Shown here piece after piece: positions 34,970 through 43,625 of a DNA stretch of 61,932 nucleotides. Origin of the DNA: an uncultured Mycoplasmatota bacterium (lineage in GTDB: Bacteria; Bacillota_I; Bacilli_A; RF39; UBA660); contig USGV01000007.1 of the NCBI GenBank assembly GCA_900554305.1, positions 1 to 61,932 on the forward strand. The letters run 5' to 3'. The notes beneath the pieces are model-generated. The model saw only the letters and a list, made by a program, of their open reading frames with translations. It was not told the DNA's origin and did no database searches. Position 1 is the stretch's first letter, and each line of letters begins with the position of its first letter. Position numbers and translations under genes: made by a program.

Positions 34970-34996
34970 GAAAAAAAGAGAATTTTATTTCTCTTT
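34966..34996 (-). terminator. Terminator after the 34985-35623 gene
   Basis: AAAGAGAA (34975-34982) pairs with TTCTCTTT (34989-34996), followed on minus by TTTTCTTG. It separates the gene from tRNA-Glu. Confidence 0.75.
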
Positions 34997-35623
34997 AACT
35001 TTTCCAAATGTTAATACATCTTGACTATGTTCTAAGCTCTTCATAAAGGAATCAATAAATCTTTTATCAGGGTAACCGTTATCATCTTCAGCTTTCATCC
35101 TATTAAAGAATATAAGCATATCATCAAATTTATCATCATTGCCATAATAAATTTGATTTTTAATTACACTGCTTAAATATTCATTTCTAAAGCAATCACT
35201 TAAATCTAATGTCTCACTAGCAGGAGGATAGGAAGGTAAATAACTTGGCATAGAAATAGTGACCTTTCCAGAAAAATCAGAAAGCAATTCACGTCCATGT
35301 TTTTTAGTATAACAATCTACAATTGATGATACTAAATAACCAACCATAGCGATATTATTTACTGAAATATCTAAACTAGGACCTTCAAAGAAATATTCAC
35401 CTGCTCCATTAAACATATTTAAAGAAAAATGATAAAAATCCCCATCATCATCTTGACAAAGAATTACATCCGTTACAACAGACAATGTATAACGATTCCC
35501 TTTCGTACTAGAACATATTCTATCCATTACATCATAAGAAGCACGATATTGTTTTAACCATTCATTACAATAATCGACCAATGTTTTTTCTTGCGACAAA
35601 GGCTCAATGCTTTGTGCTTGCAT
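34985..35623 (-). CDS. Unknown cytosolic protein
   Basis: A 212-residue soluble protein without a recognisable domain. It starts at the ATG at 35623, with GGGAGTG upstream; a longer frame to 35719 would run across the promoter and is rejected. It contains SGKVTISMPSYLPSYPPASE, a Pro/Ser-rich turn region, and an acidic tail (DDKFDDMLIFF). It is divergent from the SDR gene and ends at its own terminator. Confidence 0.7.
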   Translation of the reverse strand: MQAQSIEPLSQEKTLVDYCNEWLKQYRASYDVMDRICSSTKGNRYTLSVVTDVILCQDDDGDFYHFSLNMFNGAGEYFFEGPSLDISVNNIAMVGYLVSSIVDCYTKKHGRELLSDFSGKVTISMPSYLPSYPPASETLDLSDCFRNEYLSSVIKNQIYYGNDDKFDDMLIFFNRMKAEDDNGYPDKRFIDSFMKSLEHSQDVLTFGKVKEK

Positions 35624-35645
35624 AATTTCACACTCCCGATTGCAT

Positions 35646-35673
35646 ATTGTAACACATTCCCCCAAAAAAGCAA
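35646..35673 (-). promoter_or_regulatory. Possible promoter of the 34985-35623 gene
   Basis: On minus, TTGCTT (35673-35668), 16-base spacer, TACAAT (35651-35646), close to the ribosome site. Confidence 0.45.
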
Positions 35674-35759
35674 CAAAAATTGTAAGATTTTGTAAAGTAT
35701 AAAAAATAGATAATAGCATAAAAAAAATACGTGATAAAATAAGATTGGAGGGATAATAA

Positions 35760-36758
35760 ATGAAAGATTATTTTGGATATAAAAACAAAATATGTGTTGT
35801 TACAGGAGCAGCATCAGGAATCGGAAAAAAAACAGCTGAATTATTAATAGAATTAGATGCTGAAGTATACGCTTTAGATATTACAAAAATAGAATTAGAA
35901 GGAGCAAAAAAATTTATAGAGGTTGACTTAAGCAGCAAAGAGTCAATTGATCTTGCTATGAAACAACTTCCAGAGCACATTGATTCGTTCTTTGGCGTAG
36001 CTGGATTATCTGGAGCAAAAACAAACTATTACAAGACATTTACAGTAAACTATATAGCAAATAAATATATTACCGAAGAATATTTAAAAAACAGAATGTC
36101 TGCTGGTGGAACTATTGCTTATGTAACGTCTACTGGCGGATTATATTGGGACAAATATGCACATGAATTTGAAAAATTTACTAATGCAAAAACTTGGGAT
36201 GAAATGATAGAGGCATTACACAAACAAGCAAAGGAAACCACTTTAGGAATGATGGCCTACCCTTTATCAAAAAGAGCTTTAAATTACTATATGGCAAAAC
36301 TAGCCATAGAATTAGGGCCTGAAAAAATAAGAGTAAATGCTCTATTACCTGGAAGTACTGATACTGGAATGAAAAAAGAATTTGAAGTAGAAGCAGGCGG
36401 AATGGATGCATTAGTTGCCGAAACAGGAACTGCAAAACGACTAGCAACACCTGAAGAAATGGCAGAACCATTAATATTCTTAAACAGTGATATGGCAACA
36501 TTCATCACAGGACTACCACTAATTGTAGATGCTGGAACAAATGCAATGATTAAGTTGAAGCAAAAAAAAGACCGTATGAATATGAAAGTAGGATCAAAAA
36601 TATTCAACTTAGAATTCATACAAAAACAGTTAGCAAAACAACTTGAACCACTTCAACAAGAAGAAAGCAATAAACCAATTGAACAGACCAAAAACAATAC
36701 AGAGGAGCAATCATCCACCGAAAAAGAAAACAATTCAGAAGATACAGAAATACTATAA
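35760..36758 (+). CDS. Short-chain dehydrogenase, 3-alpha-hydroxysteroid-dehydrogenase-like
   Basis: A classical SDR fold: cofactor motif TGAASGIG (15-22), Asp40 after the second strand (suggesting NAD(H) preference), Ser124 in TSTGG and Tyr167-x3-Lys171 as catalytic residues. The short segment after strand beta-2, VDLSSKES, the GLSG region and an insertion before the catalytic Tyr (about 130-162) resemble 3-alpha-hydroxysteroid dehydrogenase/carbonyl reductase (HsdA type). Residues 265-332 form an extra acidic, Gln/Glu/Asn-rich tail not usual in the family. Substrate specificity is inference. The ribosome site is TTGGAGGG. Confidence 0.85.
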   Translation: MKDYFGYKNKICVVTGAASGIGKKTAELLIELDAEVYALDITKIELEGAKKFIEVDLSSKESIDLAMKQLPEHIDSFFGVAGLSGAKTNYYKTFTVNYIANKYITEEYLKNRMSAGGTIAYVTSTGGLYWDKYAHEFEKFTNAKTWDEMIEALHKQAKETTLGMMAYPLSKRALNYYMAKLAIELGPEKIRVNALLPGSTDTGMKKEFEVEAGGMDALVAETGTAKRLATPEEMAEPLIFLNSDMATFITGLPLIVDAGTNAMIKLKQKKDRMNMKVGSKIFNLEFIQKQLAKQLEPLQQEESNKPIEQTKNNTEEQSSTEKENNSEDTEIL

Positions 36759-36759
36759 A

Positions 36760-36787
36760 AAAACAATTAGATTTTTCTAATTGTTTT
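36760..36787. terminator. Bidirectional terminator
   Basis: AAAACAATTAGA (36760-36771) pairs with TCTAATTGTTTT (36776-36787), between convergent genes. Confidence 0.85.
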
Positions 36788-37208
36788 ATTTTCCTAACAT
36801 ATTAAGTAAATTAATTTTAAACATATCTTTTTCAGGATGAGCTTTAGAAATCATAACTCCTTTGTAAGTAGATAATTCTGCACGATGTCCTTCATCCAAA
36901 ATCTCTTCAGGAGTAATATTAGTTAATAAAATAATATGCTTCTCTAGATAAACTGTATAATGTAAAATAATTTCACCATGTACTTTAGCAAATAAATCAT
37001 CAGTAGGTAATTTTAATTCATAAGAAACTGTTTTTGTTTTTTCATCCTTACCAACTTCTTTACCTAGAAAGCTTCCTTTTCTTAATTCTGGATAATAAGA
37101 AAAAGTTAATTTTTTATAAGCAAGCATATTGTATTTACGAACAGAACGTTCCTTCTTTCTAAAATCATTCTCATCTAAATATTCAAATATATAACTTTTA
37201 TTTTCCAT
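36786..37208 (-). CDS. Unknown small protein
   Basis: A 140-residue soluble, beta-rich and lysine-rich protein that I do not recognise. Strand-like segments alternate (KTVSYELKLP, EIILHYTVYLEKHIILLTNI), and the end is NMLGK. It has a consensus promoter and a leader of about 66 bases that can form a small hairpin. GGGAGG precedes the ATG at a spacing of 11. Confidence 0.65.
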   Translation of the reverse strand: MENKSYIFEYLDENDFRKKERSVRKYNMLAYKKLTFSYYPELRKGSFLGKEVGKDEKTKTVSYELKLPTDDLFAKVHGEIILHYTVYLEKHIILLTNITPEEILDEGHRAELSTYKGVMISKAHPEKDMFKINLLNMLGK

Positions 37209-37274
37209 AATATATTCAACCTCCCTGATTATAATATGCTTCAGTTAGAACCCCTCTATCCTTGAAGTAAACAC

Positions 37275-37303
37275 ATTATAACACAATATCAAAAAAAAGT
37301 CAA
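37275..37303 (-). promoter_or_regulatory. Promoter of the 36786-37208 gene
   Basis: On minus, TTGACT (37303-37298), 17-base spacer, TATAAT (37280-37275). The 66-base leader contains CTTCA/TGAAG (37239-37267) flanking a 19-base loop. Confidence 0.75.
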
Positions 37304-37311
37304 ATTTTTAT

Positions 37312-37343
37312 TCAAATAAAAAAAATAAGGAGAAGCTCTCCTT
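37312..37343 (-). terminator. Terminator of the large envelope operon
   Basis: AAGGAGA (37327-37333) pairs with TCTCCTT (37337-37343), followed on minus by a long T tract. Confidence 0.8.
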
Positions 37344-39912
37344 ACTTAGTATACACAAATACCTCTTCCTCTCCTGTAGGATTTAAAGCCATATCTTCAA
37401 CGATTGCATCTGCAATCTGTTCGTTTGTAACAGTAGATTCAGTATAAGATTCTGTTGTTGTAGAATAATTAACAGTTTCAGCAACCGGTTCCTCATACTC
37501 GATAAAAGTTTGGCCATCAACTTCTCCTGCAGTAAAAGTACCCTCTGGTTGATTACTATAATCAGGTTGTTCTTGATCAAATTCAGCACCAGACTCATTT
37601 GGATCTGGCAATTCAGAACCATCACCAGTTCCATCAGTAGTGATATTACCAACACTATTATCCAAATCACCCTGCTCATTTGAATGTTGATCATCAAAGT
37701 CAGCACCATGACCTAAGTCACCTTCATTAACCGGCTTATCATTACCTGTATTTTGATCTTTATTATTTTCATCTATCTGATTATTGGCATCATCAATTTT
37801 ATCTTGAAAATCCTGATCATCTTGAGCAATCTCCTCACGAATTTCTTCAGCCTCTTTATCAGCTTCTTCTTGCATTTGTTGTTGATTCTGAGCAGCTTGT
37901 GCTTCTCCTTCCGCTTTTGCAGCTTCATTTTCAGCAGCAAACTGTTTATCAACTTCAGCTTCGGCTCTACTTACAGCATCTTCTCCTGCCATTGCAACAG
38001 CTTTATTACGATCAGATGTTTCTGTTCTAGTGGTTTCAGTATGATAAGTAGTATCTGTTGTAGTATAAGTATCGACTACTTTAGTAGTAATACTTTGTGA
38101 AACACTTCCACCAATAACAAAATTACCATTTGCATCTAAATTGAAATGTCCATTTACCCATTTTTGGAACAAATCATATTGACTAATATCACGATTCTTA
38201 TCACTAACAAAATAAATATTTTTATCAGTTAATTCTTTTACTTTCGCATTCATAAATTGTTGATATGTTGGAAGACTCTTATCATCTTCAGAACATAACA
38301 TAATCTGTTCTGCCCTCTCATACTTACCTTGAGCAAACTCACATAAACCTAAATCATTAAAATAAGCAACCGCTTTATCAGATAAAGTATGATCTATTTC
38401 CAAATTTTGAAACATTATTTCAGCTGCTGCTACCATAGGAGTAACAGATAATTTATAAGATTCGATATCATCACGTGTCTCAGAATGAGAAATACCAACT
38501 TCTCTTACTTCATCACTAATAGGAAAGTCTTTATATAGTTCTTGATAAAACGCATTAACAGCATTTAACTGTTCTTGTCCAGTTGTCTCTTTGCATCTTA
38601 ATAACAACTCATTATATTTTTGATAAAAAGCCCTTCCTTCTTCTGTATTCAATAAAGAATCCAAATTAACTGGCATATCCCTTGTTTCTAAAACAAAGGC
38701 TCCCATCAATTGTAGTGTAGCTTCTTTATAACTATTAGTAAAGGCTGCCGAACTAACTTCCTCGCCATTAAAGATAGCTCGAATTTCTTCTTTAGAAAAA
38801 TCATTATAAGCTAAATTAATAGCATTAACTTCTTCCCAAGTAAGTACAGCACGCACTCCAGGATGATTAGCTTCTACATACTTATCAGCAAATGTACCAT
38901 TAAAATAATCTAAATAGTTACCAATTTTAGACATTTCTTGTTGCTGAATCTCACTATTAGTAACTTGTAACAATTGTTCATAAGATAAATTATCTAATAT
39001 ATCGTTCTTAATCTCACCAGAAGCAAGCAGTTCCTTTACTTGCTCTAAAGAAAGTTCACCAGAAGTAATCATTTGTAAAAGTTCTTCATCCGTTAAGTTA
39101 GCTAACTCATCCTGTGTTAATTCTGTCTGTTCAGGTTGCGCATTTTTCGCAACATCAGGATTAGCACAACTACCTAATCCAAAAGCAAGAGCTACTGCAG
39201 TAGCCGCTGCTGCAAGTCTTTTCCCAAATCCACGTTTTCCTTTTTTCTTCTTTCTAGCTTTTCCATTCTTTCTATCAGAAACACTTTGTACTACATAATC
39301 TTTTGCTCTCTTCCTAAGAGGTTTTTTGTCTTTCTTCGTTTCTGCTTTTTTTCTTTTTATTTTGTTCAATTTATCAAGGAAGTGAGTATCACACCATTTG
39401 CAAGCTTTACATATTACATGCCAACCGCCCATCAACATGCCTCCAACAAAACCAGCAATACCAGTAGCTACTCTTCTAAAGAATCCTTGCTTTTTCTTTG
39501 TACTTGTAGCTTTTTTTACAGACTCAGTATTAGATTTTGCTTTTTGAGAGCTCTTAGTACCCTGAGCAGATTTCGTTTGAGCAGTTTTAGTCTTAGTACC
39601 TTGAGAACTTTGCGACTGTTTTGTAGATTTCGTTCCTTTTTTTGTACCAGTAGCTGAAGTTTGAGTAGCTTGTCCACCGAAATCAAAATTGGGAATTTTA
39701 CAATAATTTTCATAGTTTTTAGTTAATTGTTCTGTAGTAACCTCAGAAATTCTGATATTATCTCTATTGGCTTCCTTCGCAGCCTCACTAATAGAAACCA
39801 TTTTTACACTTCCATCACGATAGAAAATTGCTGCTTGATTCCAATTAGTTTTATGATCACCAACTTGATCAGTAACTGTAAACTTAACAATATTTAAAAT
39901 TCTTGAATTCAT
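37342..39912 (-). CDS. Unknown large envelope protein with basic linker and acidic tail
   Basis: An 856-residue protein that I do not recognise. Residues 1-75 form a compact domain (FTVTDQVGDHKTNWNQAAIF). A Ser/Thr/Gln/Lys-rich linker follows (about 80-140), then a hydrophobic segment (GIAGFVGGMLMGGWHVI), a very basic stretch with a CKACKWC motif, and a second hydrophobic segment (AAAATAVALAFGLGSC, near 235-250) that looks like an internal lipobox. The long region after it is acidic: repeated LTDEELLQ-like helices, an all-helical part to about residue 620, a TT-rich strand, then an Asp/Asn/Glu-rich tail. It is second in an operon with the 498-residue protein; spacing is 12 bases. Confidence 0.7.
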   Translation of the reverse strand: MNSRILNIVKFTVTDQVGDHKTNWNQAAIFYRDGSVKMVSISEAAKEANRDNIRISEVTTEQLTKNYENYCKIPNFDFGGQATQTSATGTKKGTKSTKQSQSSQGTKTKTAQTKSAQGTKSSQKAKSNTESVKKATSTKKKQGFFRRVATGIAGFVGGMLMGGWHVICKACKWCDTHFLDKLNKIKRKKAETKKDKKPLRKRAKDYVVQSVSDRKNGKARKKKKGKRGFGKRLAAAATAVALAFGLGSCANPDVAKNAQPEQTELTQDELANLTDEELLQMITSGELSLEQVKELLASGEIKNDILDNLSYEQLLQVTNSEIQQQEMSKIGNYLDYFNGTFADKYVEANHPGVRAVLTWEEVNAINLAYNDFSKEEIRAIFNGEEVSSAAFTNSYKEATLQLMGAFVLETRDMPVNLDSLLNTEEGRAFYQKYNELLLRCKETTGQEQLNAVNAFYQELYKDFPISDEVREVGISHSETRDDIESYKLSVTPMVAAAEIMFQNLEIDHTLSDKAVAYFNDLGLCEFAQGKYERAEQIMLCSEDDKSLPTYQQFMNAKVKELTDKNIYFVSDKNRDISQYDLFQKWVNGHFNLDANGNFVIGGSVSQSITTKVVDTYTTTDTTYHTETTRTETSDRNKAVAMAGEDAVSRAEAEVDKQFAAENEAAKAEGEAQAAQNQQQMQEEADKEAEEIREEIAQDDQDFQDKIDDANNQIDENNKDQNTGNDKPVNEGDLGHGADFDDQHSNEQGDLDNSVGNITTDGTGDGSELPDPNESGAEFDQEQPDYSNQPEGTFTAGEVDGQTFIEYEEPVAETVNYSTTTESYTESTVTNEQIADAIVEDMALNPTGEEEVFVYTK

Positions 39913-39924
39913 ATTTTATCCCCC

Positions 39925-41421
39925 TTACTTAATAGGTTTTTTATACCCAGTATAATACCATCCATTATTTAATAGACTAGTATCATTATATTTGCTCCAT
40001 TTAGTCATAGTCTTTCCAGAATCAAGTAACTTTCTAGTTTTAGTACTTTGGTAACAAACAGTACCATATAATGGCTCTCTTCTAGTTGCTATTTCAGACT
40101 CAGTAATATAACCATAAATAGGAATAGTCTTAGTAACTATCTGCCCACAAGAAGCGGATACAGAAGTAGAACTAGAAGAAGAAGTACTACTTGAGCTTCC
40201 ACCTGGAACTGTTGTCGTATTTGTAACAGAAGTTAAACCTCCGCTTCCCTTCCATTCCCATATTTCATAATAATATGTTGGAAGTGTAGTACAAGTCTCT
40301 TCACAATTACTAAAATTAGCTCCAGAAAATCTATACTGTGTGGTAGCGGTATCGGCAGGTGCATTGGCAAAAGCTTGTGTCTTTTTATATACCCATCCAC
40401 CACTAGATTGTCCACTAGAAGTAACCACTTGCTGAACCACTTTATAATTAGTGGTAGTTGTTGTAGCATAAGTAGTATTATTAATAATAACATAATTATA
40501 TTTTGAACAAGCCTTCTGAGTATAAGAGCCCGTTTGTTTTAATACTTGCCTTTTCTTCTCATATTTCTTGACATAAGTACCAATTTGTTCTTTTCGGTCA
40601 TATCTTTGCAACTTCTTAAGACAAGTAGGATCATTATCATTACAATTCTGTTCAGGTGTAGCACAATTTGTTTTACTCCAATTAGACCAACTTGTCCATC
40701 TAGAAAATTGTGCATCTTGATTCTTCTGATATTCATATAAATAACCTTTTACTTCTTCAGGCTTATCCACTGGAGTATCAGGATCTTCTTCATCTGGATT
40801 TGGTAATTCCTCATCAGGAGTACTAGGAGTGGTCGAAGTATCATTATCACTATCAACATAAACCGTATTATCTACTCCATCTTTAACTGGAACAGAAGAA
40901 GTTGGCTTACTCGATTTAATATCAACATCCGTCGTCTTCTTTTCACAAATATAAGAATCACAATAAGTGTAACATCCCAAATGTACTAAGATATAGTCTT
41001 CTTTTTCACTATCTTTTAAATTAACTTTTAATAAATACTCGCTATCCATTTTCGTGATTTTTACATAACTTTTTTCGACATCACAAGCTTTATTATTTTT
41101 ATCTACTAAAGCAACTATTAACTTCTTACCAATCATATCACTTAAAGTCATAGTATCAGACTCACCAACTTCTTTTGGTAGTCTTTCATCAGTATAATAA
41201 GAAATTGCTGCTTCTTTCATTCTATCTAAATTATCAGCAAAAATTTGTGAAGTAAGTGGGGAAAGATCAACAGTAGCTTCTTTTGCATTAGTAATAACTG
41301 CTGGTTGTACAAACTTAGGCAATGCCCAAGCAAGCAAAAAAGCAAAGATTCCTACCAAAACTAACTTTAGTAAAAAATCTTTGATTGGTAATCCTCTTTT
41401 TTCATATTGTTCACTATACAT
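39925..41421 (-). CDS. Unknown membrane-anchored Cys/Ser-rich extracellular protein
   Basis: Residues 17-38 form a membrane helix after a short basic head. The outer part starts with a domain of about 130 residues (SDMIGKKLIVALVDKNNKAC through CYTYCDSYICEKK) with several Cys, then an acidic Pro/Asp linker (TPDEELPNPDEEDPDTPVD), a Trp/Tyr-rich stretch (WTSWSNWSKTNCATPEQNC), a Ser/Thr run (about 405-425) and a C-terminal YxYITES...SGKTMTKWSKYND segment. The repeated W-[ST]-x-W-S motifs look like binding modules, but I cannot name the fold. It heads the operon with the 856-residue protein. Confidence 0.7.
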   Translation of the reverse strand: MYSEQYEKRGLPIKDFLLKLVLVGIFAFLLAWALPKFVQPAVITNAKEATVDLSPLTSQIFADNLDRMKEAAISYYTDERLPKEVGESDTMTLSDMIGKKLIVALVDKNNKACDVEKSYVKITKMDSEYLLKVNLKDSEKEDYILVHLGCYTYCDSYICEKKTTDVDIKSSKPTSSVPVKDGVDNTVYVDSDNDTSTTPSTPDEELPNPDEEDPDTPVDKPEEVKGYLYEYQKNQDAQFSRWTSWSNWSKTNCATPEQNCNDNDPTCLKKLQRYDRKEQIGTYVKKYEKKRQVLKQTGSYTQKACSKYNYVIINNTTYATTTTTNYKVVQQVVTSSGQSSGGWVYKKTQAFANAPADTATTQYRFSGANFSNCEETCTTLPTYYYEIWEWKGSGGLTSVTNTTTVPGGSSSSTSSSSSTSVSASCGQIVTKTIPIYGYITESEIATRREPLYGTVCYQSTKTRKLLDSGKTMTKWSKYNDTSLLNNGWYYTGYKKPIK

Positions 41422-41459
41422 AGTAAATTAGTCCCCCTATCTAAGGCTTTCATGCCTAT

Positions 41460-41488
41460 ATGCTAACACTTAGACCCTAAAAAGTCAA
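41460..41488 (-). promoter_or_regulatory. Possible promoter of the envelope operon
   Basis: On minus, TTGACT (41488-41483), 17-base spacer, TAGCAT (41465-41460). A small AGGC/GCCT hairpin and GGGGG ribosome site follow. The -10 is weak. Confidence 0.45.
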
Positions 41489-41491
41489 GAT

Positions 41492-41749
41492 TTAGTGTTC
41501 TTTTAAACGTACTATCGTCTGCCCACCATTAAATATATCAAGTTTAGCCTCTTCAACATAAAGATTATGTTTTAAAACTTCTTGTGTAGCCTTTCTTAAC
41601 ACACCACTTCCGATTCCGTGGATAATAACTACATTTCTTTCTTTCATAATATAACAATCCCTAATAAAATCATTAATCATAATACGGGCATAATCGCGAT
41701 CAAACCCATGCAAATCTAAAGTAGGACACCTACTATATAAGTTCGTCAT
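41492..41749 (-). CDS. Stand-alone Smr domain protein
   Basis: An 85-residue protein made only of an Smr domain, with the LDLHG motif near residue 11 and HGIGSGVLR near 44. Smr domains, also found at the C terminus of MutS2, are associated with nucleic-acid nicking or binding and, in some bacteria, ribosome rescue. Its ATG lies inside the 3' end of the PfkB-type kinase gene (17-base overlap). The biological role is not clear. Confidence 0.85.
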   Translation of the reverse strand: MTNLYSRCPTLDLHGFDRDYARIMINDFIRDCYIMKERNVVIIHGIGSGVLRKATQEVLKHNLYVEEAKLDIFNGGQTIVRLKEH

Positions 41750-42629
41750 AATTTAACACTTCCGTAAGTTCAGGAATAGAAATTCTAGCTCCTACTCTTG
41801 TAACAGAAATAGCAGAAGTAATAGAAGCATAGTGGATAGCCATTCTTAAAGAATATCCATTACCAATAAAATATGTAAAGGCTCCATGAAAAATGTCACC
41901 TGCACCAGTAGAATCTACCGCTTGAACTGGTACTGTTGGCAAAACTTCATAATTTTCCAACTTGGTAAAGCTCCCCTTATCCTCAAGAGTAATGACTACT
42001 GTATTCTGAAAATATTCCTGTAACTTTTCATAACAATAAACTAGACTGTCCCTGTCATTAACATCAATTTTTCTATCCGCAAACTCTTCAGCAAATGTCT
42101 TAGAACAAACAACATATTTTACTAATTTCCCAAGACGTTTTGTATCTTCTGTAAGCCTTCCAGCATCAATAACACTAATAGCTAAGGGATTAGCCCTCAA
42201 TACTGCCTCTGCTGTTTCTGGATGTTCTCCATCGACTAAAATTAAATCTGCATGGATATCTCCACTATGATTTAATTTACGGATAGGATCTTTTTTAGAC
42301 GTAATAATCGTACGGCTCCCCTTAGAGCGGTTTGCAATAATATAACTACTAGGCGTCATATAATTTGAATGTACCTCTATACATTCAGTAGACGCCCCAA
42401 CATCACGAAACTCCTTAATAATTTGTTCACCATAATAATCATTTCCAACGGCAGTCATCATAGTAGTATCCATTCCCCATTTGGCTAACAAATAAGCCCC
42501 ATTAGATGCAGGACCACCACCACACTCAATATGTTCATGAATTCTATATTTTAAATTTTCAGTTGGATAAAAATCCATAGGTAAGGTCGTATCATATGTA
42601 GAATGACCAACACACACAACTTTCATCAT
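41733..42629 (-). CDS. PfkB-family carbohydrate kinase
   Basis: A 298-residue ribokinase-like enzyme with the N-terminal GGGPASNGAYLLAKWG motif and the C-terminal DSTGAGDIFHGAF anion-hole/catalytic motif (Asp base). The start reads VVCVGHSTYDTTLP. The sugar or nucleoside substrate cannot be read from the motif; 2-keto sugars or fructose phosphates are possible. It is cotranscribed with the Smr gene. GAGGTGATAT precedes the ATG. Confidence 0.9.
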   Translation of the reverse strand: MMKVVCVGHSTYDTTLPMDFYPTENLKYRIHEHIECGGGPASNGAYLLAKWGMDTTMMTAVGNDYYGEQIIKEFRDVGASTECIEVHSNYMTPSSYIIANRSKGSRTIITSKKDPIRKLNHSGDIHADLILVDGEHPETAEAVLRANPLAISVIDAGRLTEDTKRLGKLVKYVVCSKTFAEEFADRKIDVNDRDSLVYCYEKLQEYFQNTVVITLEDKGSFTKLENYEVLPTVPVQAVDSTGAGDIFHGAFTYFIGNGYSLRMAIHYASITSAISVTRVGARISIPELTEVLNYDELI

Positions 42630-42651
42630 ATCACCTCATTATTCTAATAGT

Positions 42652-42680
42652 ATTATATCAAAAAGACTGTACCATTTCAA
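42652..42680 (-). promoter_or_regulatory. Promoter of the PfkB-Smr operon
   Basis: On minus, TTGAAA (42680-42675), 17-base spacer, TATAAT (42657-42652). Confidence 0.7.
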
Positions 42681-42710
42681 AAAAAAGACATAATTTTATA
42701 CAAAAATACA

Positions 42711-42734
42711 TAAAAAAACTCACTAAAAGCAAGT
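42711..42734 (-). terminator. Terminator after the HD gene
   Basis: ACTCAC (42718-42723) with GCAAGT (42729-42734), including G-U pairs, followed on minus by a T run. Confidence 0.6.
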
Positions 42735-42735
42735 C

Positions 42736-43380
42736 TTATATTTTATTTTCTTTCTTCAATTGTTTTATATATTGCTTTTGAGTCTCAATAAAAGTTTCTT
42801 TATCTTTCAATAATTCTCTTAATTCTTTTAAAAAAGATTCATATACCCCATCTTTAAAATAAAATTTTGCATAACCATCTTCCCCAAATTTTTTTAGCAA
42901 AACATTATACGCATTTAAAAACAAATCTTCATCTGTAGCAGTAGGATCTAATTTCTTACCATAAGTATATGTTCTTCTTAAACATTTCTCTACAGTATTA
43001 TTTCTATCAGCAGAAGAAACAATTTTTCCATAAACACTTCTAGGGTCATTTTTAGCAGAAGCTCTATGGTCTTCAATCGCTTGTTTAATTATCATTCTTT
43101 CTTCATCAGAAAAAAATCTTTTTAAATTTTCATCTTGAAACATAATATCCGCAGATATAATTTCATGCCTCTTAGAATCAATATGATGTCCAATATCATG
43201 ATAAGCAGCAATCGTATAGACCATATCTAAATTAACATCTAGTTGATTTTCTTTTACTAAATCAAAACTCCTATCGATTACGTACTGAATATGAACAATA
43301 GCGTGAGCTGGCTCATTTTGATCGTATTCAGGAAATACATTGCTTTCTATATAATTCTTAAGTTCAGGATTTATCTTCAT
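42736..43380 (-). CDS. HD-domain metal-dependent phosphohydrolase
   Basis: A 214-residue protein with an HD domain: His near residue 26 in HAIVHIQYV, the H-D motif in AAYHDIGHHID, then EDHRAS and SSADRN. The order H...HD...H...D is complete. Substrates (nucleotides or signalling nucleotides) are unknown. A coiled Lys/Glu tail ends the protein. The 245 bases upstream of it (43381-43625) contain only a plausible TATAAT near 43400 and the ppdK terminator. Confidence 0.85.
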   Translation of the reverse strand: MKINPELKNYIESNVFPEYDQNEPAHAIVHIQYVIDRSFDLVKENQLDVNLDMVYTIAAYHDIGHHIDSKRHEIISADIMFQDENLKRFFSDEERMIIKQAIEDHRASAKNDPRSVYGKIVSSADRNNTVEKCLRRTYTYGKKLDPTATDEDLFLNAYNVLLKKFGEDGYAKFYFKDGVYESFLKELRELLKDKETFIETQKQYIKQLKKENKI

Positions 43381-43574
43381 TTTCGCATCACTATTTTGAT
43401 TATACTACAAAACAATATGATAAAACATATAAATTTACCGATATCCCAGCAAATATTTCATATCACCATTAATATTTTAGTTTTTCATACGAGAAGTCCC
43501 ACTCTCAAACTAAATCTACTATCACAGCAATAATAAACAACTTAAAATGAATAAGCTTATTCCTAACACAGCTA

Positions 43575-43604
43575 CAAAAAAAGCCAAGAATAAAATCTTA
43601 GCTT
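43575..43604 (-). terminator. Terminator after ppdK
   Basis: AGCCAAGA (43582-43589) pairs with TCTTAGCT (43596-43603), one G-U pair, followed on minus by TTTTTT. Confidence 0.75.
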
Positions 43605-43625
43605 CTACTTTAACTACTTAAAATA

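Noticed and set aside
39286..39657. Plus-strand ORF of 123 codons
   Set aside because: Antisense shadow of the Lys/Ser-rich part of the 856-residue protein; composition is Phe/Ser/Cys-rich and no ribosome site is present.
43291..43533. Plus-strand ORF of 80 codons across the gap after the HD gene
   Set aside because: No ribosome site, overlaps the HD gene start and has Ile-rich random composition.
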